This document shows positions 7,028 to 13,449 of a DNA stretch of 20,243 nt, piece by piece. The notes beneath the pieces were generated by a model. The model was not told where the DNA came from and searched no databases. It worked only from the letters and a program-made list of their open reading frames with translations. Both the position numbers and the translations under genes were made by a program. The stretch is from Nocardiopsaceae bacterium (GTDB lineage: Bacteria; Actinomycetota; Actinomycetes; Streptosporangiales; Streptosporangiaceae): contig JAIRTY010000061.1 in assembly GCA_031254715.1 (NCBI GenBank), positions 1 through 20,243 of the forward strand, written 5' to 3'. Position 1 is the first letter of the stretch. Each line of letters starts with the position of its first letter.

Positions 7028-7077
7028 TTGACCCTGCCTCGCGGCGAGACCTACCGTTCGAGGCGAACGTTCGTTCA
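7028..7077 (+). promoter_or_regulatory. Probable promoter and overlapping operator of the lacI-GH51-transporter operon
   Basis: TTGACC (7028-7033) and TACCGT (7052-7057) are 18 bases apart and fit -35 and -10 elements. A palindrome-like site (18-bp frame 7060-7077, core GCGAACGTTCGT) covers the expected start point. It matches the GH43 operator at 14 of 18 bases. The geometry, with the operator beginning just after the -10, mirrors that at GH43 and implies negative autoregulation. Confidence 0.6.
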
Positions 7078-7108
7078 ACGTCGGTATCCCTCTCCGGCAA
7101 GGGACGAC

Positions 7109-8419
7109 ATGGCACGTCGGTACGTCTCGATCAAGGAAGTCGCCGCCCGCGCGGGCGTCAGCTTCCAGACCGCGAGCAAGGTGCTCAACGGCGGCAGCGT
7201 CCGGGTCTCGGCGCAGACCCAGGCCCGCATCATCGAGGCCGCCAAGCAGCTCGGGTACCGCCCGAACACGCTGGCCCGGAGCCTGGTCCGGCGGACCACG
7301 AGCACGCTCGGCCTGGTCGCGCCGGACATGACCGATGTTGCCCTGGCCCAGGTCTCCGTGGCCGCCGAGCGGGCGGCCCGCCGCCACGGCCACGCGGTGC
7401 TGGTCGGCCACCTGGGCACGGGCGGCGAGGACGGCGCCGAGATCGTGCGGATGCTGATCGAGCGCCGGGTCGACGGGGTCATCGCCGCCGCCCCGCAGCT
7501 GGAGGAGAACGCGGAGGTCGCGGAACTGCTGCGCAGGTACGTGCCGGCGGTGAGCCTGCACAGCGTGCCCGGCGGCGGAGTGCCGGTGGTGGGGTCCAAC
7601 CATCGCGACACCGGCCTGCTCGCCACCCGGCACCTGCTGTCGCTCGGCCACCGGGCTATCGGCACGATCACCGGGCCGTTCCGCCGCCGGGTCGTGCGCA
7701 GCCGGCTACACGGCTACGAGGACGCGCTGCGGGAGGCCGGGATCGAGCCGGAAGAGGACCTGGTCGTTGAGGCCGACTGGACGCCCCGCCGGGCGGCCGA
7801 GGCCACCGGCCTGCTGCTGCACCGCAAGCCCCGGGTGACGGCGATCTTCGTCCACAACGACACGATGGCGATCGGCGTGCTCAGCGCGCTGGCGGCGGCC
7901 GGCCGTCGGGTGCCCGCCGACGTTGCCGTGGTCGGCTGCGACGACGTCCCGTTCGCCCCCTATCTGGTGCCCGCGCTCACCACCGTGCACGTGCCGCTGG
8001 CCGAAGCCGGCGAGCAGGCGGTGGAGCTGCTGCTGCGCCGGATCAGCGGCGAACCCGGGCACCCCGGCGCCGGGACCGGTGAGCCCCCGACCGGTGAGCC
8101 CCGGACCGGTGAGCCCCCGACCGGTGAGCCCGGGACCGGTCCTTCCGCCGGGCCGGGCGAGGCGAGGCCCGGTGCTGCGGCCGGGCCCGGCGAGGCGAGG
8201 GCCGGTGAGCGGGTACGCCTGCCGGTCCGGCTGGTGATCCGGGCATCCTGCGGCGCGTCCCCGCCCGCACGCGCCATCACCGGCCCCCTCGCCACCCAGC
8301 CGGCGCCGGGCTCCGCGCCCGGCTCCGGTACTAGCCCGGGGGGCGACCCCCAGACCCCCCGGCGGGGCACAGCCCCGCGACCCCAGGAGGAGAGGATGCA
8401 TGACCCGGATCGCAGTTGA
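7109..8419 (+). CDS. LacI-family regulator of the arabinan locus, with repeat-expanded C-terminus
   Basis: The 436-residue protein begins with a LacI helix-turn-helix (VSIKEVAARAGVSFQTASKVL, about 6-26) and hinge NTLARSLVRR with Leu59, the residue type that inserts at central CpG steps. An effector domain follows (VDGVIAAAPQL, GSNHRDTGLLATRHLLSLGH, FVHNDTMAIGVLSAL, DVAVVGCDDVPF, LTTVHVPLAEAGEQAVELLL). LacI proteins are usually about 330-350 residues. The excess is a Thr-Gly-Glu-Pro/Gly-Pro-Gly-Glu-rich insertion at about 318-367 before the canonical last strand RVRLPVRLVIRASC, plus a roughly 55-residue Pro/Ala/Gly tail. The ATG is chosen because the domain starts there. The 3' end overlaps the GH51 gene by 20 bases. 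It probably represses GH43, itself and the transport operon until arabinose or arabino-oligosaccharide binds. Confidence 0.93.
   Translation: MARRYVSIKEVAARAGVSFQTASKVLNGGSVRVSAQTQARIIEAAKQLGYRPNTLARSLVRRTTSTLGLVAPDMTDVALAQVSVAAERAARRHGHAVLVGHLGTGGEDGAEIVRMLIERRVDGVIAAAPQLEENAEVAELLRRYVPAVSLHSVPGGGVPVVGSNHRDTGLLATRHLLSLGHRAIGTITGPFRRRVVRSRLHGYEDALREAGIEPEEDLVVEADWTPRRAAEATGLLLHRKPRVTAIFVHNDTMAIGVLSALAAAGRRVPADVAVVGCDDVPFAPYLVPALTTVHVPLAEAGEQAVELLLRRISGEPGHPGAGTGEPPTGEPRTGEPPTGEPGTGPSAGPGEARPGAAAGPGEARAGERVRLPVRLVIRASCGASPPARAITGPLATQPAPGSAPGSGTSPGGDPQTPRRGTAPRPQEERMHDPDRS
8074..8140 (+). repeat. 15-nt tandem repeat inside the lacI gene
   Basis: Four units of GACCGGTGAGCCC(C/G)(C/G), at 8074, 8089, 8104 and 8119, are followed by a partial fifth. 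They encode TGEPP, TGEPR, TGEPP and TGEPG, so the period preserves the reading frame. Two looser GPGEAR-encoding copies follow (about 8154-8172 and 8185-8200). This is a low-complexity expansion within the effector domain's C-terminal part and is likely length-variable. Confidence 0.85.
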
Positions 8420-9875
8420 CCCCGGCCGCTCGCTCGGGCAGCTGGACCGCAAGGTCTTCGGCGGCTTCATCGAGCACCTCGGCCGCTGCATCTACGGCGG
8501 GATCTACGACGCGGGGTCCCCGCTCGCCGACGAGCGCGGCTTCCGCAAGGACGTGCTCGCGCTGCTGCGGGACCTGCGGGTGGGGGTGCTCCGGTGGCCG
8601 GGCGGCAACTTCGTGAGCAACTACCACTGGGCCGACGGCATCGGCCCGGCCGACGGCCGGCCGCGCCGCCCCGAGCTGGCCTGGGGCGGGGAAGAGAGCA
8701 ACCAGTTCGGCACCGACGAGTTCATCAGCTACTGCGGCGAGCTCGGCACCGAGCCCTACATCTGCCTGAACATGGGGACCGGCACCCTGGACGAGGCGCT
8801 CGCCTGGGTCGAGTACTGCAACGGCACGGGTGACACCGCCTGGGCGCGCCGCCGCCGGGAGAACGGGCACCCCGAGCCCTACCGGGTCCGGTACTGGGGC
8901 CTGGGCAACGAGATGTACGGCGACTGGCAGGTGGGGGCGCTGTCCGCGGACGAGTACGTGCGGACGGCCACCCGCTGGGCGCGGGCCATCAAGATGCTCG
9001 ACCCCGACGCGGTGCTGGTGGGCTGCGGCATGAACGGCTGGAGCGAGTGGGACCGGGTCGTCACCGACGGCCTGGTCCCGCTCGTGGACCTGTACTCGCT
9101 GCACATCTACACCGGGTCCGACGACTACTGGACCAACGTGCTCCAGCCGCACCAGGCGGAGCGCGCGATCCGGTGCGCCCGCGCCCAGATCGAGCGCGCA
9201 GCCTACGCGAAGAAGGTCGCCCGGCCGCCCCGGATCGCCTACGACGAATGGAATGTCTGGTTCCGGAAGGAGGACGGGTCGCTCGAGGAGCGTTACACCT
9301 TCGCCGATGCCCTGGCCGTCGCGACCTACCTGAACATCTTCGTCCGGAACTGCGACTGGGTCCGGATGGCCAACCTGGCCCAGCTCGTGAACGCGATCGC
9401 CCCGATCGTGACCACCCCGGACACCGCCGTCACCCAGCCGATCTACTACCCGGTGCTGCTGCACGCGCAGGTGGCGCTCGACATCGCCGCCGACGTGCAC
9501 GTGGCCGGGCCGACCGTGGACCCGCTCGGCGACCGGCCGCGGGGCCGGTGGCCGCACCGGGTCGCCGACCTGGGCCCGTTCAGCCTCGTGGATGCGGCCG
9601 CCACCACCACCGCCGACCGCCGCCGGATCGCGCTCACGCTCGTCAACAGGAATCCCGACCAGCCCGAACCCGCCGAGATCGTGCTGCGCGATGCCACCTT
9701 CACCGGCTCCGCCCGGATCCGCACGCTCACCGCGGAACGCGGACGCGACAGCCGCGCCCTGCCCGACGTGGCGGGCGCGCACCTGGAGGAGGGCTCCGAA
9801 CCCGCCAGTGGCGCGGGCATGAGCCTCACCCTCCCGCCCCGGTCCATGACCGTCATCGAGGCCGCAACGGCCTAG
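8400..9875 (+). CDS. Intracellular alpha-L-arabinofuranosidase (GH51)
   Basis: Hydrolyses terminal alpha-L-arabinofuranosyl residues from imported arabino-oligosaccharides. The 491 residues match GH51 enzymes. There is no signal peptide, so it acts in the cytoplasm. Family features are FGGFIEHLGRCIYGGIYD (20-37), VLRWPGGNFVSNYHW (63-77), the acid/base Glu171 in WGLGNEMYG, LYSLHIYTG (231-239) and the nucleophile Glu283 in YDEWNVWF. The C-terminal beta-domain includes LTLVNRNP and LPPRSMTVIEA. The ATG overlaps the end of lacI by 20 bases, with AGGAGG 10 bases upstream, so the two genes are probably coupled. The sugar-binding protein gene follows after 42 bases. EC 3.2.1.55 is inferred from family and context. 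Confidence 0.95.
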   Translation: MTRIAVDPGRSLGQLDRKVFGGFIEHLGRCIYGGIYDAGSPLADERGFRKDVLALLRDLRVGVLRWPGGNFVSNYHWADGIGPADGRPRRPELAWGGEESNQFGTDEFISYCGELGTEPYICLNMGTGTLDEALAWVEYCNGTGDTAWARRRRENGHPEPYRVRYWGLGNEMYGDWQVGALSADEYVRTATRWARAIKMLDPDAVLVGCGMNGWSEWDRVVTDGLVPLVDLYSLHIYTGSDDYWTNVLQPHQAERAIRCARAQIERAAYAKKVARPPRIAYDEWNVWFRKEDGSLEERYTFADALAVATYLNIFVRNCDWVRMANLAQLVNAIAPIVTTPDTAVTQPIYYPVLLHAQVALDIAADVHVAGPTVDPLGDRPRGRWPHRVADLGPFSLVDAAATTTADRRRIALTLVNRNPDQPEPAEIVLRDATFTGSARIRTLTAERGRDSRALPDVAGAHLEEGSEPASGAGMSLTLPPRSMTVIEAATA

Positions 9876-9917
9876 CGAGCACGTAATAACCCCTCATTCA
9901 CAAGGAGTCCCCCGGCA

Positions 9918-11333
9918 ATGTCTGTGACCTCACGAGTTCGGAGCCGCCGCCGGCGCCCGAAGCTGAGAATCACCTTCCGGCCCGTCGCCGTGGCCGGGCT
10001 GGCAGCGCTTGCCGCGTCCGTCATCGCCGGCTGCGGCGGCAGCTCACGAGGCGGCGCCGCCGCCGCGTCCGGATCCGCCAGCCCCAGCGCATCGGTGCTG
10101 GCCGGCGGCTCATGCAAGTCGTCAAGCGCAACCAAGATCACCTTCTGGGCCTGGGTGCCTGGGATCGCCCGGGCGGTGAACGAGTTCAACAAGACCCATT
10201 CGTCCATCTGTGTCACGCTCGAAGACGTGGGGGCCGGCAACCCCGAGTACGTGAAGCTGACTAACTCGCTCAAGGCGGGCTCGGGTGCCCCCGACGTCGC
10301 CGAGGTGGAGTTCGACGAACTGCCCTCGTTCGAGGTCCAGCACCAGGTGGTGGACCTGACCAAGTACGGAGCGAACAACTACAAGAGCAGCTTCGTGCCG
10401 TGGGCCTGGCAGGAAGTCAGCCAGGGCTCCGGGGTGTACGCGATGCCCAGCGACTCGGGCCCGATGGGCTTCTACTACAACGCCAAGGTGCTCGCCAAGT
10501 ACCACCTGAGCCCGCCCGCGACCTGGGCCCAGTTCGCCTCCGAGGCGGCGTCCGTGCACAAGAAGAACCCGTCCGCCTACCTGACCAACTTCGCGGCCAC
10601 CGACCTGCAGTGGATCATGAGCCTGATGGCTCAGTACAACGCGTTCCCGTTCAGTTACACCGGCGGCAGTCATGTCACGATCAACTGGACCGGCGCGCGG
10701 CAGATGGCGTTCGCCAGCTACTGGCAGAACATGCTGAGCAAGCATGAGCTGACCGCGGTCGCGGACGTCGCCGCCGAGCAGTTCGCCGACATGGACAAGG
10801 GAATCAACGTGAGCTGGCTCAGCTCTGCCTGGGGGCCGTCCTACTTCGCGCCCGACGCGAAGTCGTCGGTCGGCCAGTGGCGCGCCGCGCCGCTACCGCA
10901 GTGGACGGCCGGCGCGAACGTGGCCGCGAACTGGGGCGGGTCCACCTACCCGGTGTTCACACAGAGCAAGCACCCGGCCCAGGCTGCGCAGTTCGCTGAA
11001 TGGCTGTGCGCCAACCAGGCATCGTGGGAGATCGTCAAGACCCCGCCGTCCTCGCTGTTCCCCACCTACGTTCCGCTGCTGAACAACCCGTCGTTCAAGC
11101 ACCTCAAGTACCCGCCCTCGGGCTCGTCATCGCCGAACGTGGTGTTCACCGGGGCTGCGCCGAAGGTGAGCACCGTGCAGTGGCCGCCGTTCATGACCTA
11201 CGCGCTCACCCAGGCGGCGACCACCTTTGCCGGTGTGGCGAACGGCAAGGAGACTCTCCAGCAGGCCTTCCGGACCTTCCAGGGCCAGCTGGTGAAGTAC
11301 GCCAAGCAGCAGGGGTTCTCGGTGTCAACCTGA
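9918..11333 (+). CDS. ABC transporter sugar-binding lipoprotein (CUT1, family 1)
   Basis: Extracellular substrate-binding protein delivering sugar to the two permeases encoded downstream. The 471 residues begin with a basic region, a hydrophobic segment (VAVAGLAALAASVIAG) and a lipobox with Cys39 (VIAGC), so it is a lipoprotein anchored to the outer face of the membrane. A Ser/Ala-rich linker follows. The mature part shows the family pattern: KITFWAWVPGIARAVNEFNKTHSSICV, GAPDVAEVEFDELPSFE, GVYAMPSDSGPMGFYYNAKVLAKY and NWGGSTYPVFTQSKHP. SRRRRPKL near the start could be a twin-arginine signal, but this is uncertain. AAGGAG is 11 bases before the ATG. The neighbouring GH51 and GH43 genes suggest arabino-oligosaccharides as ligand. 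A hairpin follows the gene. Confidence 0.94.
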   Translation: MSVTSRVRSRRRRPKLRITFRPVAVAGLAALAASVIAGCGGSSRGGAAAASGSASPSASVLAGGSCKSSSATKITFWAWVPGIARAVNEFNKTHSSICVTLEDVGAGNPEYVKLTNSLKAGSGAPDVAEVEFDELPSFEVQHQVVDLTKYGANNYKSSFVPWAWQEVSQGSGVYAMPSDSGPMGFYYNAKVLAKYHLSPPATWAQFASEAASVHKKNPSAYLTNFAATDLQWIMSLMAQYNAFPFSYTGGSHVTINWTGARQMAFASYWQNMLSKHELTAVADVAAEQFADMDKGINVSWLSSAWGPSYFAPDAKSSVGQWRAAPLPQWTAGANVAANWGGSTYPVFTQSKHPAQAAQFAEWLCANQASWEIVKTPPSSLFPTYVPLLNNPSFKHLKYPPSGSSSPNVVFTGAAPKVSTVQWPPFMTYALTQAATTFAGVANGKETLQQAFRTFQGQLVKYAKQQGFSVST

Positions 11334-11340
11334 CCGGGCG

Positions 11341-11381
11341 CCGCCGTGCCCGCCTCCCCCGCGGCGGGCACGGCGGTCTTT
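11341..11381 (+). terminator. Terminator-like hairpin with short T-tract inside the transporter operon
   Basis: CCGCCGTGCCCGCC (11341-11354) pairs perfectly with GGCGGGCACGGCGG (11363-11376), 14 bp with an 8-nt loop, and is followed by TCTTT. It lies between the binding-protein stop and the permease ribosome site. It would act as a partial terminator or a 3'-stabilising stem, giving more binding protein than permease. Equivalent intergenic stem-loops are known between binding-protein and permease genes of sugar ABC operons. Confidence 0.8.
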
Positions 11382-11414
11382 CATCCTTGCCTAGTCACAG
11401 AAGGGAGCAGGCTG

Positions 11415-12350
11415 GTGACCAGCACGGCAGCGCAACTTGCGGTGCGTACGCCCAAGCGCCCGCGGCCTCCGGCGCGATATCAGCGACGGGACCGGCCGGG
11501 CATCTGGTTCGTCGTCCCGTTCCTCGTCGCCTTCGTGCTCTTCACGATCGCGCCGCTCGGTTACGCGATCTATTCCAGCCTCTACACCTCCCGGCTGATC
11601 GGCGGCACCGTCTTCTCCGGCGCGGCGAACTACACGCAGATGTTCAGCACCGGCCAGTTCTGGGCCGGGGTCATCCGCGTGATCATCTTCGGCGCGATCC
11701 AGATCCCGGTGATGCTGGCGCTGGCGTTCTTCTTCGCCACCGTGTTCGACCTCGGGGTGGCGAAGTTCGGCCGGCTGTTCCGTACCATCTTCTTCATCCC
11801 GTTCGCGGTCCCGGCGGTGGTGGCCACGGTGATGTGGGCCTTCCTGCTGGAGCCGCAGTTCGGGCCGTTCACCCACTTCGCGAACGCCGTCGGCGCCCAC
11901 GGCGTGGACTTCTTCTCATCCGGCCTGATGCTGCCATCCATCATCGTGATCGCGATCTGGGAGTGGACCGGCTACAACATGGTGATCCTCTACACGGCGC
12001 TGAGATCGGTGCCGCGTGACGTGGTGGAGGCGGCCATCCTCGACCACGCCCCGCTGTGGCGGATCATCCTGCGGGTCAAGCTGCCGATGGTCCGGCCCGC
12101 CATCGTGCTGCTGATCTTCCTGAACTCGATCGGCGCGCTGCAATTGTTCGTCGAGCCGCTGATCCTGTCCTATTACCAGCCGCAGGCGATCTCCTACGCC
12201 TACACCCCGACGCTGTACATCTACAACGCGGCGATCGGGTCCGGCGAGTACAACCTGGCCGCCGCCGCGGCGGTGGTGCTGGGCTTCGTCATCGTCGTCA
12301 TCTCAGTCGGCTCACTCGTGTTCCGGCGGCGGAGAGGGGAACTCGCATGA
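11415..12350 (+). CDS. Sugar ABC transporter permease, MalF type
   Basis: Integral membrane subunit of the CUT1 importer. The GTG start lies eight bases after AAGGGAG and gives 311 residues. A longer in-frame GTG at 11346 would place the start inside the terminator stem and is rejected. About six membrane segments are visible, the first being WFVVPFLVAFVLFTIAPLGY (31-50). The cytoplasmic EAA loop that contacts the ATPase is VEAAILDHAPLWRIILRVKLP (about 204-224), with His211 where Gly is usual (EAAxxDG). The stop overlaps the next permease start in an ATGA. Confidence 0.93.
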   Translation: MTSTAAQLAVRTPKRPRPPARYQRRDRPGIWFVVPFLVAFVLFTIAPLGYAIYSSLYTSRLIGGTVFSGAANYTQMFSTGQFWAGVIRVIIFGAIQIPVMLALAFFFATVFDLGVAKFGRLFRTIFFIPFAVPAVVATVMWAFLLEPQFGPFTHFANAVGAHGVDFFSSGLMLPSIIVIAIWEWTGYNMVILYTALRSVPRDVVEAAILDHAPLWRIILRVKLPMVRPAIVLLIFLNSIGALQLFVEPLILSYYQPQAISYAYTPTLYIYNAAIGSGEYNLAAAAAVVLGFVIVVISVGSLVFRRRRGELA

Positions 12351-13327
12351 GCACGACCACCCTGGCCCCTCCGCCCCGCCAGGCCCCGCCGGCCCGGAGC
12401 GAGACGAGGCGCGAGCGCCGCAGGCGGGAACGGCTGCAGGAGGAGGCCGGTGCCATCCCGGTCAGGCTGTACGGGCTGCGGCGGGGGACCGTCACCGTCC
12501 TCACCCTGCTCTGCGGGCTGTTCGCCCTGTTCACGCTGGTGCCGATCGCCTGGCTGGTCATCAACTCCACCAAGACCCAGGCGAACCTGTTCGAGACGTT
12601 CGGGTTCTGGTTCGCCCGGCCGTTCGTGTTCTTCCATAACCTCTCGCTGCTGGGCCAGAACGTCGGCGGCTACGGCACCTACCTGCGGTGGCTCGGGAAC
12701 ACCGCGCTGTACGCCGTGCTCGGCGGCGGGGGTGCCACCGCGCTGGCCGCGTTCGCCGGCTACGGCTTCGCCCGGTTCCGGTTCCGTGGCTCGCGGCTGG
12801 CGTTCTACCTGGTTCTCGCGGCACTGCTGGTCCCGATCACGGCGATCACGCTGCCGCTGTACCTGACCTACACGAAGGCCCACCTGATCAACTCGATCTG
12901 GGGCATGATCCTGCCGAGCCTGGTGAGCCCGGTCGGCGTCTACCTGATGCGGGTCTATGTCGAGGTATCCGTGCCGCGGGAACTCATCGACGCCGCCCGG
13001 CTGGACGGCGCCGGCGAGATCAGGATCTTTTTCCGGCTCGCTCTCCCGCTGATGGTGCCGGGCCTGATGACGGTGCTGCTGATCAGCATCGTGGGGGTGT
13101 GGAACAACTACTTCCTGCCGCTAATCATCTTCAGCCAGAACAACCTCTACCCGCTGACGGTCGGCCTCGGACTGTGGGCGCAGCGGGCGCAGAACAGCGG
13201 CAACGCCCAGCTCTTCCCCATGGTCGTGATCGGCGGGCTGGTCACGATCGTGCCGCTGATCGCACTGTTCCTGATCTTGCAGCGGTACTGGCGGAGCGGG
13301 CTCCTGCTCGGCAGTCTGGCCAACTGA
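12347..13327 (+). CDS. Sugar ABC transporter permease, MalG type
   Basis: Second membrane subunit of the importer, 326 residues. The start is the ATG of ATGA overlapping the stop of the first permease, so translation is probably coupled. A long basic, Pro-rich cytoplasmic N-terminus (about 45 residues, including RRERRRRERL) precedes the first membrane segment (TVLTLLCGLFALFTLVPIAWLV). The EAA loop is canonical: ELIDAARLDGAGEIRIFFR (212-230) followed by LALP. No ATP-binding subunit gene follows; actinobacterial CUT1 systems commonly share a single MsiK-type ATPase encoded elsewhere. A hairpin with 9-bp arms follows the stop codon. Confidence 0.94.
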   Translation: MSTTTLAPPPRQAPPARSETRRERRRRERLQEEAGAIPVRLYGLRRGTVTVLTLLCGLFALFTLVPIAWLVINSTKTQANLFETFGFWFARPFVFFHNLSLLGQNVGGYGTYLRWLGNTALYAVLGGGGATALAAFAGYGFARFRFRGSRLAFYLVLAALLVPITAITLPLYLTYTKAHLINSIWGMILPSLVSPVGVYLMRVYVEVSVPRELIDAARLDGAGEIRIFFRLALPLMVPGLMTVLLISIVGVWNNYFLPLIIFSQNNLYPLTVGLGLWAQRAQNSGNAQLFPMVVIGGLVTIVPLIALFLILQRYWRSGLLLGSLAN

Positions 13328-13331
13328 GCGG

Positions 13332-13365
13332 GCGATCCCGGGCGCCCGCGCACGACCGGGATCGT
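13332..13365 (+). terminator. Terminator-like hairpin after the permease operon
   Basis: CGATCCCGG (13333-13341) pairs perfectly with CCGGGATCG (13356-13364), with an outer G-T wobble and a 14-nt loop, starting five bases past the permease stop. There is no T-run. It probably ends the lacI-GH51-transporter transcript. Confidence 0.6.
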
Positions 13366-13373
13366 GTCCAGCC

Positions 13374-13391
13374 TTGACAACAATCGTTCGC
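13374..13391 (+). promoter_or_regulatory. Possible -35 element and degenerate LacI-type half-site before the MFS gene
   Basis: TTGACA (13374-13379) matches the -35 consensus exactly, but no convincing -10 is seen at 16-18 bases. The adjoining ACAATCGTTCGC (13380-13391) matches the operator core GCGAACGTTCGC at 9 of 12 positions, including a perfect right half. This may link the transporter gene to the arabinan regulon, but the evidence is weak. Confidence 0.3.
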
Positions 13392-13449
13392 AATAGGAGC
13401 GTTTGCACATTAACCAGGTCATTGGCGAGACCCTAGTGAGGAGCCCCCC

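Larger units (their letters stand above)
6702..7108. other. Intergenic region between the GH43 gene and the second lacI gene
   Basis: This 407-bp gap has no credible gene. It contains a perfect 14-bp terminator-like hairpin (6765-6800), an operator-like palindrome (6814-6825), about 200 bases with no recognised signal, and a probable promoter (7028-7057) with an overlapping operator (7060-7077). An in-frame TTG at 7028 could extend the lacI frame upstream, but it falls inside the promoter. Confidence 0.7.

Noticed and set aside
7028..7108. Upstream extension of the second lacI gene to a TTG at 7028
   Set aside because: It overlaps the probable -35, -10 and operator; the conserved helix-turn-helix begins right after the ATG at 7109.
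8074..8140. Short tandem repeats considered as a CRISPR-like array
   Set aside because: The units are 15 nt with no spacers, encode in-frame pentapeptides, and there are no cas genes.
8331..9782. Minus-strand open frame (483 residues) opposite GH51
   Set aside because: Antisense shadow of a gene with visible catalytic residues; no motif and no ribosome site seen.
11346..11414. Upstream GTG start for the first permease
   Set aside because: It lies inside the 14-bp terminator-like stem and has no ribosome site; GTG at 11415 follows AAGGGAG.
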